Shown here: positions 8,718 to 17,975 of the stretch, piece after piece
How the letters are laid out: each line of letters starts with the position of its first letter
How positions within the stretch are numbered: the first letter of the stretch is position 1
DNA from: Actinoplanes campanulatus
GTDB taxonomy: Bacteria; Actinomycetota; Actinomycetes; Mycobacteriales; Micromonosporaceae
DNA length: 64,000 bases
Assembly: GCF_014647795.1 (NCBI RefSeq)
Contig: NZ_BMPW01000012.1
Span: forward strand, 186,001-250,000
Direction of reading: 5' to 3'
Translations under genes and position numbers: made by a program
The notes under the pieces: model-generated
Seen by the model: only the letters and a program-made list of their open reading frames with translations
What the model was told of the DNA's origin: nothing
Database searches by the model: none

Positions 8718-9116
8718 TCACCGGCCGGCGGCGCGCGGGAACTGATGGCGGCGGATGCCGCCGGCCAGGTTGAGCAGCAGCTCCAGAGCGTCCTCCTCGT
8801 CGAGGCCGTGCAGGCTTCGGCAGGGCAGGGCGCGTAGCGCGCGAGGGAGTTCGGCGGCGTCGAGTCGCAGAACGATCAGCCGGCCGACGATCGCCGGCGC
8901 CCGTAGCAGGGTGGCCCAGTCGGCGGCGGTGGCCCGGTGTTCGGCGGAGATCAGCAGGAGCACCGGGGTGGTGCCGCCGAGGCCGCCGGCGAGGCGGCGC
9001 ACGAAGCCGGGGCCGGCCGGGTCGAGGTGGACGTCGTGGCCGGCGGCGCGCAGCTCCAGAGCGATCCATTGTGCCCAGGGTTCGTCGGCGACGGCGTGGG
9101 AGACGAGTACGGGCAC
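8718..9116 (-). CDS. Small stand-alone TIR-like protein
   Basis: 132 residues from the GTG at 9116. The N-terminus VPVLVSHAVADEPWAQWIA followed by LRAAGHDVHLD is the beta-A/alpha-A/beta-B pattern of a bacterial TIR domain, and LLLISAEHRA is the later beta-D strand. No second domain is attached. The helix that often carries the catalytic Glu of NAD-cleaving TIRs reads GPGFVRRLA and has no Glu, so NADase activity is doubtful; the alignment is by eye. An in-frame extension of 34 residues exists upstream but lacks TIR similarity. It is divergent from the atypical GAPDH gene. Start uncertain. Confidence 0.6.
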   Translation of the reverse strand: MPVLVSHAVADEPWAQWIALELRAAGHDVHLDPAGPGFVRRLAGGLGGTTPVLLLISAEHRATAADWATLLRAPAIVGRLIVLRLDAAELPRALRALPCRSLHGLDEEDALELLLNLAGGIRRHQFPRAAGR

Positions 9117-9321
9117 GCCCCCAGAATGCCGGACCGGGGTCCACAGTGCTGTCCGCGGTTCGACGTCCGTCGTTGGAGGGGTGTGAGAATGTCGTCCGTT
9201 GACGTGCAACTTGCACAACTCATAGTGTCGAAGCCGTGACTGCGGGTGGATCCTGGGGGAAACAGGTGAGCCTGGTCACGGGGGAAATCCTGGCAAAGCA
9301 TCCGAAATCGAGGAGCGCTCG

Positions 9322-10380
9322 ATGACTGTCGCGATCGGGATCAATGGGCTCGGGCGGATCGGCCGAAGTGTGACCCGGATCGTGGCTTCCGCCTCGAACC
9401 CGGGCGTGCAGATCGCCGCGGTCAACGACGTCGCGTCGACCGACAAACTGGCCTACGGGCTGCGCCGGGACAGCGTCCGCGGCGCCTTTCCGGGGACGGT
9501 GACCGCGAGCGGGGACTACCTCGTGGTGAACGACCACGCTATTCGGGCATTCCACCACGAGCGCCCGGAGCGGATTCCCTGGGCGGACGAGGGCGTCGAC
9601 GTGGTCATCGAGGCCACCGGCCGGTTCCGCGCCGGGGCGGCGGCCCGGTTTCACATCACCCACGGTGGCGCCCGCAAGGTGGTGATCAGTGCTTCCGCCG
9701 ACGATCCGGACGCGTTCCTGGTGGTCGGCGCGAACCACAAGAGCTACGACCCGGCGCTGCACGACGTCGTCTCCCCGGCCTCGTGCGGGGTGAACGCGCT
9801 CACCGTGATGGCGAAGGTGCTGCTCGACCGGTTCGGGCTGCGGTCGGTGAACACGTCGGTGATGCTGGCCGCCCAGAGCTGGCAGCGGGTGCAGGACTCG
9901 CTGGTCGGCACGTCCCGGGAGGATCCGCGGCTGGGCCGGGCCACCGGCGAGAGCATCATCCCGCACAACTATGTGGTCGGTGACCTGGTCCGGGTGGCGC
10001 TGCCGGAGATCGGCGAGATGCGGTACAGCTACTACTGCGTACCCACCCCGATCGGCTCGCTCGCCGAGCTGTCCGGGCAGACCGACCGGCCGGTGACCGC
10101 CGACGAGGTCAACCGGGCGATGGCCGAGGCGGCGGCCGGGCCGCTGCGCGGCATCCTGGCGTACGACCCGGACCCGACCGTGTCGATCGACGTGAAGAAC
10201 AATCCGGCGTCCTGCCTGTTCGATCCCTCCGGCACGCAGACCACCGCGGACGGTGGGGTGAAGGTGCGCGGCTGGTTCGACAACGAGTGGGGCTTCTCCA
10301 ACCGGTTGCTGGATCTGGCGAGGCTGGTGGGCGACCGTTTACCGGTTCCGTCCAGCCGGGTGACGTGGAGCGTCGCCTAG
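9322..10380 (+). CDS. Glyceraldehyde-3-phosphate dehydrogenase paralogue, catalytic residues altered
   Basis: 352 residues with the full GAPDH fold. The NAD-binding start is GINGLGRIGRSVTR, and AVNDV retains the nucleotide-ribose Asp. The active-site Cys is present (ASCGVNA, Cys155) and the NAD-contacting Asn is kept in WFDNEWGFS. Counting 27 residues from Cys155, the place of the catalytic His (TVHA in E. coli) is Leu182 (SVMLAAQ). The phosphate-binding Arg before VPTP is Cys239 (YCVPTP). The usual SCTTNC motif is SCGVNA. These changes argue against normal glycolytic activity. It probably represents a paralogue with another role (NAD sensing, scaffold or a different substrate). A second, normal gapA is expected elsewhere. 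The ATG at 9322 follows GAGGAGCGCTCG. Confidence 0.85.
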   Translation: MTVAIGINGLGRIGRSVTRIVASASNPGVQIAAVNDVASTDKLAYGLRRDSVRGAFPGTVTASGDYLVVNDHAIRAFHHERPERIPWADEGVDVVIEATGRFRAGAAARFHITHGGARKVVISASADDPDAFLVVGANHKSYDPALHDVVSPASCGVNALTVMAKVLLDRFGLRSVNTSVMLAAQSWQRVQDSLVGTSREDPRLGRATGESIIPHNYVVGDLVRVALPEIGEMRYSYYCVPTPIGSLAELSGQTDRPVTADEVNRAMAEAAAGPLRGILAYDPDPTVSIDVKNNPASCLFDPSGTQTTADGGVKVRGWFDNEWGFSNRLLDLARLVGDRLPVPSSRVTWSVA

Positions 10381-10389
10381 GCTTTCCCC

Positions 10390-11289
10390 GTGATCGACCT
10401 GTCTGACGTGCGGGCCGCGGCGAAACGTGTCGAGGGCCGGGTCCGGCGCACCCCGGTGCTCGCGGCCGGGCCGGATCTCTGGTTCAAGCTGGAGTTCCTC
10501 CAGCACGCCGGGTCGTTCAAGACCCGGGGCATGTTCAACCGGATCGTCGATCCGCCGGCGGCCGGGATCGTCGCGGCCTCCGGCGGCAACGCCGGCCTCG
10601 CCGCCGCCTACGCGGCCCGTGAGCTCGGCGTCGCGGCCGAGGTGTTCGTGCCGGTCACCGCCCCGGCGGTCAAGGTGGCGAAGCTCGGCAAGCTGGGCGC
10701 GCGGGTGGTCCAGGAGGGCGGGGAGTACGCGGAGGCGTACGCCGCGGCGACGATCCGTGCCGGGGAGACCGGCGCCCTGTTCTGCCACGCCTACGACGAT
10801 CCGGAGATGGTGGCCGGGAACGGAACCATCGGGTTGGAGCTGCTGTCGCAGGTGCCGGACGGGTTCGGCACCGTGCTGGTGGCGGTGGGCGGTGGCGGCC
10901 TGATCGGCGGGCTTCGTGCCGCTCTTTCGCGAGATATCCGGATCGTCGGAGTGGAGCCGGTCACCTCGTGTGCCTTCCATGCCGCGCAACAGGCCGGTCA
11001 CCCGGTGGACGTGCCGGTCTCGGGTGTGGCGGCGGATTCGCTGGGCGCCCGCCGAATCGGGGACGTCGGGTTCGCCCTGGCGCGTGACGCGACCTCCGTG
11101 CTGGTCGAGGACGACGCCATCGTCGAGGCCCGCCGGAGACTGTGGGACGACTACCGGATCGTGGTCGAGCACGGCACCGCCGCCGCGTACGCCGCCCTGC
11201 TCACCAAGGCCTATCAGCCGGAACCGGGCGAGCGCGTGGTGGTGCTGCTCTGCGGGGCCAACACCGATCCGGCCGACCTGACCACCTGA
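10390..11289 (+). CDS. PLP-dependent serine/threonine dehydratase family protein
   Basis: 299 residues of fold-type II PLP enzyme. The Schiff-base lysine lies in AGSFKTRG; ASGGNAGLA is the phosphate/substrate Asn loop; VGGGGLIGG is the glycine-rich PLP phosphate cradle. These are signatures of threonine/serine ammonia-lyases, which deaminate Ser or Thr to the 2-oxo acid. No C-terminal ACT regulatory domain is present, so it resembles catabolic dehydratases or serine racemases rather than allosteric IlvA. GTG 10390 starts ten bases after the GAPDH paralogue, so the two are probably cotranscribed. Confidence 0.87.
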   Translation: MIDLSDVRAAAKRVEGRVRRTPVLAAGPDLWFKLEFLQHAGSFKTRGMFNRIVDPPAAGIVAASGGNAGLAAAYAARELGVAAEVFVPVTAPAVKVAKLGKLGARVVQEGGEYAEAYAAATIRAGETGALFCHAYDDPEMVAGNGTIGLELLSQVPDGFGTVLVAVGGGGLIGGLRAALSRDIRIVGVEPVTSCAFHAAQQAGHPVDVPVSGVAADSLGARRIGDVGFALARDATSVLVEDDAIVEARRRLWDDYRIVVEHGTAAAYAALLTKAYQPEPGERVVVLLCGANTDPADLTT

Positions 11290-11359
11290 CCGGGCCTGTG
11301 ATCCGCGACCCACAGACAAGCGTGGCCACCTCATGAACCGCCGCGTACGGTCGATCCGT

Positions 11360-11375
11360 ACTTGAAGTATCAAGT
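11360..11375. promoter_or_regulatory. Perfect inverted repeat in the ribA leader
   Basis: ACTTGA and TCAAGT, separated by AGTA, lie 14-29 bases upstream of the GTP cyclohydrolase II start, overlapping the expected promoter/leader. Compact symmetry of this type is typical of MarR or GntR/HTH operators. No FMN riboswitch is visible in this short leader. Confidence 0.4.
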
Positions 11376-11388
11376 GCAGGGAGAGGGC

Positions 11389-11997
11389 ATGCAGGTTCGT
11401 ACGCGCGTCATCGTTCCGCTGGAGTTCCCCGACGGGTACCACACCACCGCTGAGGTGATCACCTTCACCGGCCTCGCCGACGGGAAGGAGCACCTCGCGC
11501 TCGCCCTGGGCGACGTCGCGGAGGCCGGGGTGCCGCTCGTCCGCATGCACTCCGAGTGCATGACCGGGGACGTCTTCGGCTCACAGCGCTGCGACTGCGG
11601 CCCACAGCTGCGGGAGGCCGTGGAGCAGATCGCCGAGACCGGCGGCTACCTGCTCTACCTGCGCCAGGAGGGCCGCGGCATCGGGCTGTACGCGAAGCTC
11701 GACGCGTACGCCCTCCAGGACCTCGGGATGGACACGTACGAGGCGAACCGGGCACTCGGCCACGGCGATGACGAGCGGGACTACACCGCCGCCGCGCAGA
11801 TGCTCCAGGCGCTCGGCGCGCCCACCGTCGACCTGCTCACCAACAACCCGGACAAGTCCCGCCAGCTACGGGATCTCGGTGTCGAGGTGCGGGCGGTCCG
11901 GCGCACCGGGGTGCACGCCTCCCCGGTGAACGTCCGCTACCTCCAGGCGAAGGTGACGCACACCCAGCACACGATCGATCTGGCCCCGGCGTCCTGA
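11389..11997 (+). CDS. ribA: GTP cyclohydrolase II
   Basis: A 202-residue single-domain RibA that opens GTP to the first riboflavin precursor (2,5-diamino-6-ribosylamino-pyrimidinone phosphate). Zinc ligands are the three Cys in CMTGDVFGSQRCDCG. LRQEGRGIGL is the catalytic GTP-binding loop and TNNPDK is the conserved late motif. It is not fused to the RibB half. ATG 11389 is chosen because GGGAGAGGGC precedes it; an in-frame TTG 27 bases earlier overlaps the inverted repeat. No other rib genes are nearby, so this may be a second copy or a cofactor-derived pathway enzyme. Confidence 0.93.
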   Translation: MQVRTRVIVPLEFPDGYHTTAEVITFTGLADGKEHLALALGDVAEAGVPLVRMHSECMTGDVFGSQRCDCGPQLREAVEQIAETGGYLLYLRQEGRGIGLYAKLDAYALQDLGMDTYEANRALGHGDDERDYTAAAQMLQALGAPTVDLLTNNPDKSRQLRDLGVEVRAVRRTGVHASPVNVRYLQAKVTHTQHTIDLAPAS

Positions 11998-12016
11998 GGT
12001 TTTCCCTCAGTTTTCC
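11994..12016 (+). terminator. Intrinsic terminator of ribA
   Basis: CTGAGG pairs with CCTCAG around a short T-rich loop and is followed by TTTTCC. It starts inside the ribA stop codon. The stem is only 6 bp. Confidence 0.6.
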
Positions 12017-12039
12017 CCGGGCCCGCCGAACCAGGGAAC

Positions 12040-12621
12040 GTGGGAATCGAGGGAGTGAACTCGCGCATCGCGGAGATCCAGAGCCGGATCATCGCCTTGC
12101 AGACTCAGCGGGCCGGGACCACGTCGGCGAGCGCCACGTCCGCCCAGGGCACCTTCGCCAGTCATCTCCAGGGCGCGATCGCGTCCACCGCACCGACCGC
12201 CCAGACCTACAAACTCAACAGCAAGGGCATTCCGGAAGATCTTGCCGCGTACGGGAACGGCAAGATCCCGGAGACCGCCCTGGGCCGGGTCGGCAACACC
12301 GGGCACAAGCTCTGGGCGCCGGCGGCCCAGTCGCTGAACGGGATGATCGAGGACGCCCGGCGGGACGGCGTGGAGATCGGCATCACCGACTCCTACCGCC
12401 CCTACGCCGAGCAGGTCGACCTGGCCCGGCGTAAGGGCCTCTACTCGCAGGGTGGTCTGGCGGCCAAGCCCGGCACCAGCGAACACGGCTGGGGCATGGC
12501 CACCGACCTGGACCTCAACGCCAAGGCGCTCTCCTGGATGCGGAAGAACGCCGGCAACTACGGCTTCGTGGAGAACGTGGCCCGGGAGTCGTGGCACTGG
12601 GCGTACCGCCCCCCTACCTGA
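12040..12621 (+). CDS. M15 (VanY-like) D-Ala-D-Ala carboxypeptidase
   Basis: 193 residues. The C-terminal half is an M15B metallopeptidase: ITDSYRPYAEQ, the zinc motif SEHGWGMATDLD supplying His and Asp, and ESWHWAYR with the second His. These enzymes remove the terminal D-Ala from peptidoglycan peptides. The first ~65 residues form a helix (VNSRIAEIQSRIIALQTQ) and a Ser/Thr/Ala linker instead of a signal peptide. That N-terminal helix resembles those of wall hydrolases that leave the cell by a specialised route; this is inference. Start GTG 12040 is preceded by AGGGAA. Confidence 0.82.
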   Translation: MGIEGVNSRIAEIQSRIIALQTQRAGTTSASATSAQGTFASHLQGAIASTAPTAQTYKLNSKGIPEDLAAYGNGKIPETALGRVGNTGHKLWAPAAQSLNGMIEDARRDGVEIGITDSYRPYAEQVDLARRKGLYSQGGLAAKPGTSEHGWGMATDLDLNAKALSWMRKNAGNYGFVENVARESWHWAYRPPT

Positions 12622-12623
12622 TG

Positions 12624-13421
12624 TCAGGCGCGGCAGGTGATCTCCCCGTGCGGGATGATCAGCCACCCGTCCGGATCGGCGGCCCACTGCCGCCAGCCGG
12701 CGGAGATCCGTTCCAGATCGGCCTCGGTGGCCGCCCCGGTGCGCAGCGCCGTGGCGGCCATCTCCGACTTCAGCACCCGCTCCTCCCACATGCCGCCCCA
12801 CCACTGCCGGTCCTCGTCGTCGGCGAAGCACCACACGCTCGCCGTCGCCGTGACGTCGGTGAACCCGGCCGCCCGCGCCCAGGACAGCAGCCGCCGCCCG
12901 GCGTCCGGCTCGCCACCGTTGCCGCGGGCCACCCGCTGATAGAGGTCCAGCCACTCGTCCAGCCCGGGTGTCAGCGGGAACCAGGTGAAGGCCGCGTAGT
13001 CGCTGTCCCGGGCCGCGACCACGCCGCCCGGCCTGGTCACCCGGCGCATCTCACGCAGCGCCCGCACCGGGTCGGCCACGTGCTGGAGCACCTGGTGGGC
13101 GTGCACCACGTCGAAGCTGTCGTCCGGGAAGTCCAGGGCGTGCACGTCGCCGACGGCGAAGTCGACGTTCGCCAGACCGCGCCGCGCGATCTCGGCGCGG
13201 GCCAGGCCCAGCGCCTCGCCGGTCTGCTCGAGGGCGGTCACCCGGCCGGGCGCGACCAGCTCCGCCAGCTCGGCCGTGATGGTGCCCGGGCCGCATCCGA
13301 CGTCCAACAGGGAAATTCCGGAGGAAAGATGCGGCAGCAGGTACGCCGCCGAATTCTCTGCGGTGCGCCAGCGGTGCGAGCGCAAGACCGACTCGTGGTG
13401 TCCATGGGTGTAGGTCGCCAT
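12624..13421 (-). CDS. SAM-dependent class I methyltransferase
   Basis: A 265-residue Rossmann methyltransferase of the UbiE/type 11 kind. Motif I is LLDVGCGPGTI, the ribose-binding acidic residue lies at the end of the next strand (VTALEQ), and motif post-I (DFAVGDVHALDFPDDSFD) is complete. The N-terminus MATYTHGHHESVLRSH and the C-terminal WWGGMWEER segment are typical of a common actinobacterial subgroup of unknown substrate. I start at ATG 13421, with AGGT upstream, rather than an earlier in-frame ATG lying inside the divergent regulatory region. It converges on the M15 peptidase with a two-base gap. Confidence 0.85.
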   Translation of the reverse strand: MATYTHGHHESVLRSHRWRTAENSAAYLLPHLSSGISLLDVGCGPGTITAELAELVAPGRVTALEQTGEALGLARAEIARRGLANVDFAVGDVHALDFPDDSFDVVHAHQVLQHVADPVRALREMRRVTRPGGVVAARDSDYAAFTWFPLTPGLDEWLDLYQRVARGNGGEPDAGRRLLSWARAAGFTDVTATASVWCFADDEDRQWWGGMWEERVLKSEMAATALRTGAATEADLERISAGWRQWAADPDGWLIIPHGEITCRA

Positions 13422-13450
13422 GGACCTCACGCTAGGCCCGTCGTCCGATA

Positions 13451-14549
<1,099 letters not shown>

Positions 14550-14572
14550 CGACCCACTTTTCTCGAACCGCA

Positions 14573-14609
14573 CCGCCCCGGCCGAACCCTCGGCCGGGGC
14601 GGTCCTTCT
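14573..14609 (+). terminator. Strong terminator after asd
   Basis: A perfect 13-bp stem, CCGCCCCGGCCGA with TCGGCCGGGGCGG, around ACCC, followed by TCCTTCTT. Confidence 0.9.
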
Positions 14610-14682
14610 TCCACAATGGAAATCCGGGGACATTTTGCCCGAATCGGTAGCGCTTGGCCGGTTTTAGCGGCACAGTGATGGG

Positions 14683-14889
14683 ATGAACGACAGTGGGCTG
14701 GGCGGATCAGGCTACTTCTGGTGCCTCCGCGACCACCGGGTGGAGAGCGGCGACGACGTGTGCCCCGCTCAATACCGGCTCGGTCCCTACGCCACGGCTG
14801 ACGAAGCGACGCGGGCACTCGAGACGGTCGAGAAGCGCAATGCCGAGTGGGATGCCGAGGACGCCCGCTGGACAGGGGAAGCCAGCTGA
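14683..14889 (+). CDS. Small conserved actinobacterial protein
   Basis: 68 residues, acidic, no membrane segment. The pattern YFWCLRDHRVE, then LGPYATADEATRALE and the C-terminal EWDAEDARW resembles a widespread short actinobacterial protein in which a display of aromatic residues is followed by a helix; it is loosely like half of a SPOR domain. Function unknown. The reading frame, ATG and codon bias support a real gene despite its size. Confidence 0.65.
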   Translation: MNDSGLGGSGYFWCLRDHRVESGDDVCPAQYRLGPYATADEATRALETVEKRNAEWDAEDARWTGEAS

Positions 14890-14942
14890 CGTCAAGCGCC
14901 GTACCGCGCGTCTGCAGTCATTCCGCAAGGAGGAACACCTCG

Positions 14943-17771
14943 ATGCCCGCTGCCAAAAAAGCCCCAAATCCCAAACCCCCTTCCGGTACGGGCAATCGCA
15001 CAGCCACCGGCACCACCCGATCCACGCCGGCACCCCGGTCCGCTGTGGCCGCGAGTTCTCCCCGGGCGGCGAAGGGCGCGGCCGCGGCGAGCAGCACCGT
15101 GCCGGCGCGGGTGGTCACGGCTCGCACCACGATCACGGCCCCGGTAGCTCAGCCGGCCGCCACGGCGGGAAAGACGCCGAGGGCGAAGAGCACGGCCAAG
15201 GCGTCCGGAACCGAGAACACCGGCACGGCCAAGACACGTGCGACGAAGAACGCCGGCGGGGGCAAGGCGGTCGTGGCCAAGATTCCCGGCGCGGGGAAGA
15301 CGCCCGGAACCAAGGGCGCCGGCGCGAGGAGAGTGGTTGCGGCCAGGGGCGCAGGCTCGGGGAAGACGACCGGTACGCGGCGGGTCGCCGCCGCGCTGGG
15401 CAACATCCCGAAGAATCAGGTGACCGTTTCCACGGGGAAGGACGAGGAACACTCGGAGGATCCGGCGCGCGGCCAAGGCGACGTGCCGGTCGATGAGGTG
15501 CCGTTCGTCGGTGACTGGTTCCGGCCGGATCGTGGCCCCGCCCAGCCGGCCCGCACCTCCGACCAGTGGGGCGCCGACCGGCCCGACCTGGAGGCGCTCG
15601 GCACCGAGACCAGACCGGGCCGAACCGGGCCCGGCGCCGCTGCCGGCTCCGGGCAGACCGGACCTGGCACCGAACCCGTCCGCGAGACCGGCTCCGGGCA
15701 GACCGGACCCGGCACCGGACCCGGCCGCGAGACCGGCTCCGGGCGAACCGGACTCGGCAGCGAGGACGGCTCCGACGGCGAGACCGGGGATGCCGTGGGC
15801 AGCGGCCCCACCGGGGCCGGTCGGGTCTCCGGCGCGGACGCGCGAGAACTCAGCCCCGCCCACCGGGCCGATGACGAGTTCGAGGACCGGGACGACGACG
15901 CCCTCACCCCGGCGGCGGACGCCGCCTCTGAACTCGCTGAGGTGACGGACCGGCCGGTCATCGAGCCGGCTGCGGGCAGGAAGGCCGGAACGGCAACTGG
16001 ACTGCGGTCCGGCAAGAGCCCGGCTGCGATGACCGCCGGGAATCTGAACGGAAAGGCGAGCCCCGCCGGGACCGAGGCGGCGCCCGATTCCCCGGCATCC
16101 GGGTCGGCGGTCGGCACGGCCGCCCCGGCGAAGAAGGCGGGGGCCAGAGCAACCAGGGCAGGCACCAAGTCGGCTGGCGCCAAGGCGACTGCGGCCAAGA
16201 CGGCTGCGGCCAAGGCGACTGCGGCCAAGGCGACTGCGGCCAAGGCGACTGCGGCCAAGGCGACTGCGACCAAGGCGACTGCGACCAAGGCGACTGCGAC
16301 CAAGACGGCTGCGGCCAAGACGGCTGCGACCAAGGCGACTGCGACCAAGACGGCAGCCGCCAAGACGGCAGGCAAGGCGGCGGCAAAGTCCGTCGGTAAG
16401 AAGGCGGCTGGAGCAGCCAAGACGACCGGTGCCAAGACCGCCGGGACAACGACGGCCAAGAAGGTTGGCGCGGCGAAGGCCGCTCCGGCCAGGGGCAGAG
16501 CGGCTGCCGAGGCGACCGCGGCAAAGGCTGCCAAAGCCACGAAGAAGGCCACAGCCGTCAAGGCCGCCCCCGCCAAGACGACACCGGCTAAGGCGACCGC
16601 CGCGAAGATCGCGGCCAAGAAGTCCACAGCGGCCAAGACCGTGGGCACCAAAGCTACAGCGGCCAAGGCTGGCGGTGCTAAGGCCACTGCGGTGAAGGCT
16701 GGTGCTAAGGCCACCGCGGCGAAGGCTGGTGCTAAGGCCACCGCGGCGAAGGCTGCCGGTGCGAAGGCGACTGCGGTGAAAGCTGGTGCAAAGGCCACTG
16801 GGGTGAAGGCGGCTGGTACTAAAGCCACCGCGATGAAAGCTGGCGCTAGGACCACGGGGACGAAGGCGATTGGTGCCAAAGCACCTGCGGCCAAGGCTGC
16901 TGGCGCGACGGCCACCAAGACCAGATCGGCCGGGGCGAAAGCCACTGCGGCGAAGGCTACTGGGACGAAACAGGCCGCGACCAGGACCGCTGGAGCGAAA
17001 GCCAGCGGATCTCAGGCGGCGGGTGCCAAGACGCCGGCAGGTACCAAAGCCAGCGGGGCGAGGGCAACTGGGGCGAAGGCCGCTCCGGCCAAGTCGACCG
17101 CCGCCAAGTCGACCGCCGCGAGGTCAACGGCCAAGTCGACGGCTGCCAAAGCAACGGCGACCAAGTCGACGGCAACTAAGTCGACGGCAGCTAAGTCAGC
17201 GGCGGCTAAAGCGGCGGCCGTCAAATCGACTGCCGCCAAAGCGACTGCGAGTAAGGCGGCGGCCAAGACGACGGCGGGCAAGGCGGCTAAGGCCACCGCG
17301 GTGAAGGCGACGGCGAGCAGAGCGGCCAAATCCACCGCGGTGAAGACGACGGCGGGCAAGGCCGGTGGCACGACTGGTTCCGGGAGGTCGGCGGCCGCGA
17401 AGGTGTCGGTGGGCGGAGTGGCGGCGGCCCGGACAGCGGGTACCAGAGCCGCCGCCGGGAAGTCGGCGGCACGACCCTCCACCCGGGCAGGAGCGGCCTC
17501 GACCGGGGGAGCGGTGACGGCAGGTCGCTCCTCCGGTGCGAAGGCCACAGCTGCGAAGGCTGCGACTGTGAAGGCCGGCAAGAGGATCAACGAATTGGGT
17601 ACGACCGGAGCGGGCCGAGCTACCGGGAACGCGGCCAAGGCGACGCGGGTGTCGCGTGCTTCCGGGGCCAACTCGATGGCGGACGGCGCCCCCGGTGGCG
17701 GCCGGAGTGCTCGCAACACTGCCAAGGCCGTACCGGCGAAAGCCTCGCGAGCGGCCACCCACCGCCGGTGA
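14943..17771 (+). CDS. Histone-H1-like Lys/Ala/Thr repeat protein
   Basis: 942 residues from ATG 14943, which has a strong AAGGAGGAA site. No globular domain is recognisable. Residues 1-155 are basic and Ala/Thr/Gly-rich. Residues about 160-350 are acidic and Gly/Thr/Pro-rich, with repeated GSGQTGPG-like units and a conserved-looking VPFVGDWFRPD. The rest, over 500 residues, is built of short basic repeats such as KATAAKATAAK and AKSTAAKST, like the tails of mycobacterial HupB and eukaryotic H1. The likely role is DNA binding or compaction in the nucleoid, by analogy; binding has not been shown. Unlike HupB it lacks an HU fold. The internal 15-bp tandem repeats make its length prone to variation. 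A 48-bp perfect palindrome follows. Confidence 0.75.
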   Translation: MPAAKKAPNPKPPSGTGNRTATGTTRSTPAPRSAVAASSPRAAKGAAAASSTVPARVVTARTTITAPVAQPAATAGKTPRAKSTAKASGTENTGTAKTRATKNAGGGKAVVAKIPGAGKTPGTKGAGARRVVAARGAGSGKTTGTRRVAAALGNIPKNQVTVSTGKDEEHSEDPARGQGDVPVDEVPFVGDWFRPDRGPAQPARTSDQWGADRPDLEALGTETRPGRTGPGAAAGSGQTGPGTEPVRETGSGQTGPGTGPGRETGSGRTGLGSEDGSDGETGDAVGSGPTGAGRVSGADARELSPAHRADDEFEDRDDDALTPAADAASELAEVTDRPVIEPAAGRKAGTATGLRSGKSPAAMTAGNLNGKASPAGTEAAPDSPASGSAVGTAAPAKKAGARATRAGTKSAGAKATAAKTAAAKATAAKATAAKATAAKATATKATATKATATKTAAAKTAATKATATKTAAAKTAGKAAAKSVGKKAAGAAKTTGAKTAGTTTAKKVGAAKAAPARGRAAAEATAAKAAKATKKATAVKAAPAKTTPAKATAAKIAAKKSTAAKTVGTKATAAKAGGAKATAVKAGAKATAAKAGAKATAAKAAGAKATAVKAGAKATGVKAAGTKATAMKAGARTTGTKAIGAKAPAAKAAGATATKTRSAGAKATAAKATGTKQAATRTAGAKASGSQAAGAKTPAGTKASGARATGAKAAPAKSTAAKSTAARSTAKSTAAKATATKSTATKSTAAKSAAAKAAAVKSTAAKATASKAAAKTTAGKAAKATAVKATASRAAKSTAVKTTAGKAGGTTGSGRSAAAKVSVGGVAAARTAGTRAAAGKSAARPSTRAGAASTGGAVTAGRSSGAKATAAKAATVKAGKRINELGTTGAGRATGNAAKATRVSRASGANSMADGAPGGGRSARNTAKAVPAKASRAATHRR
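16182..16361 (+). repeat. 15-bp tandem repeat array inside the Lys/Ala-rich gene
   Basis: Twelve consecutive 15-base units of the form AAGGCGACTGCGGCC, with A/G and C/A variants, encode KATAA/KTAAA pentapeptides. Several neighbours are identical, indicating recent slippage or unequal exchange. Confidence 0.9.
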
Positions 17772-17772
17772 G

Positions 17773-17820
17773 CGGAATAGCGCGGGCCCACGCCGATCGG
17801 CGTGGGCCCGCGCTATTCCG
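17773..17820. terminator. 48-bp perfect palindrome, probable bidirectional terminator
   Basis: Two 24-base halves, starting CGGAATAGCGCGGGCCCACG and meeting at CCGA|TCGG, are exactly complementary with no unpaired spacer. It begins one base after the stop codon of the histone-like gene. As RNA it would form a 22-bp stem with a 4-base loop. Lack of a T run leaves open roles other than termination. Confidence 0.7.
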
Positions 17821-17975
17821 GCCCTTCGCCCGCTGCCCGGGGAGTGATGGGCGGTGGGTGGATCGGGGGATCTTCGGCGTGGGATGGGGACGGCGGGGGT
17901 ATGCCCTGGCGGGGCTTCGTCGTGGGGGAGCGATGGAGCCGGGCTTGAGGATCGCCGGCCTGATAGGAATGTCGC

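Noticed and set aside
14892-17791. Long open frames on the minus strand across the Lys/Ala-rich gene
   Set aside because: They arise because repeated AAG/GCC codons read as open on the other strand; no start signals or domains.
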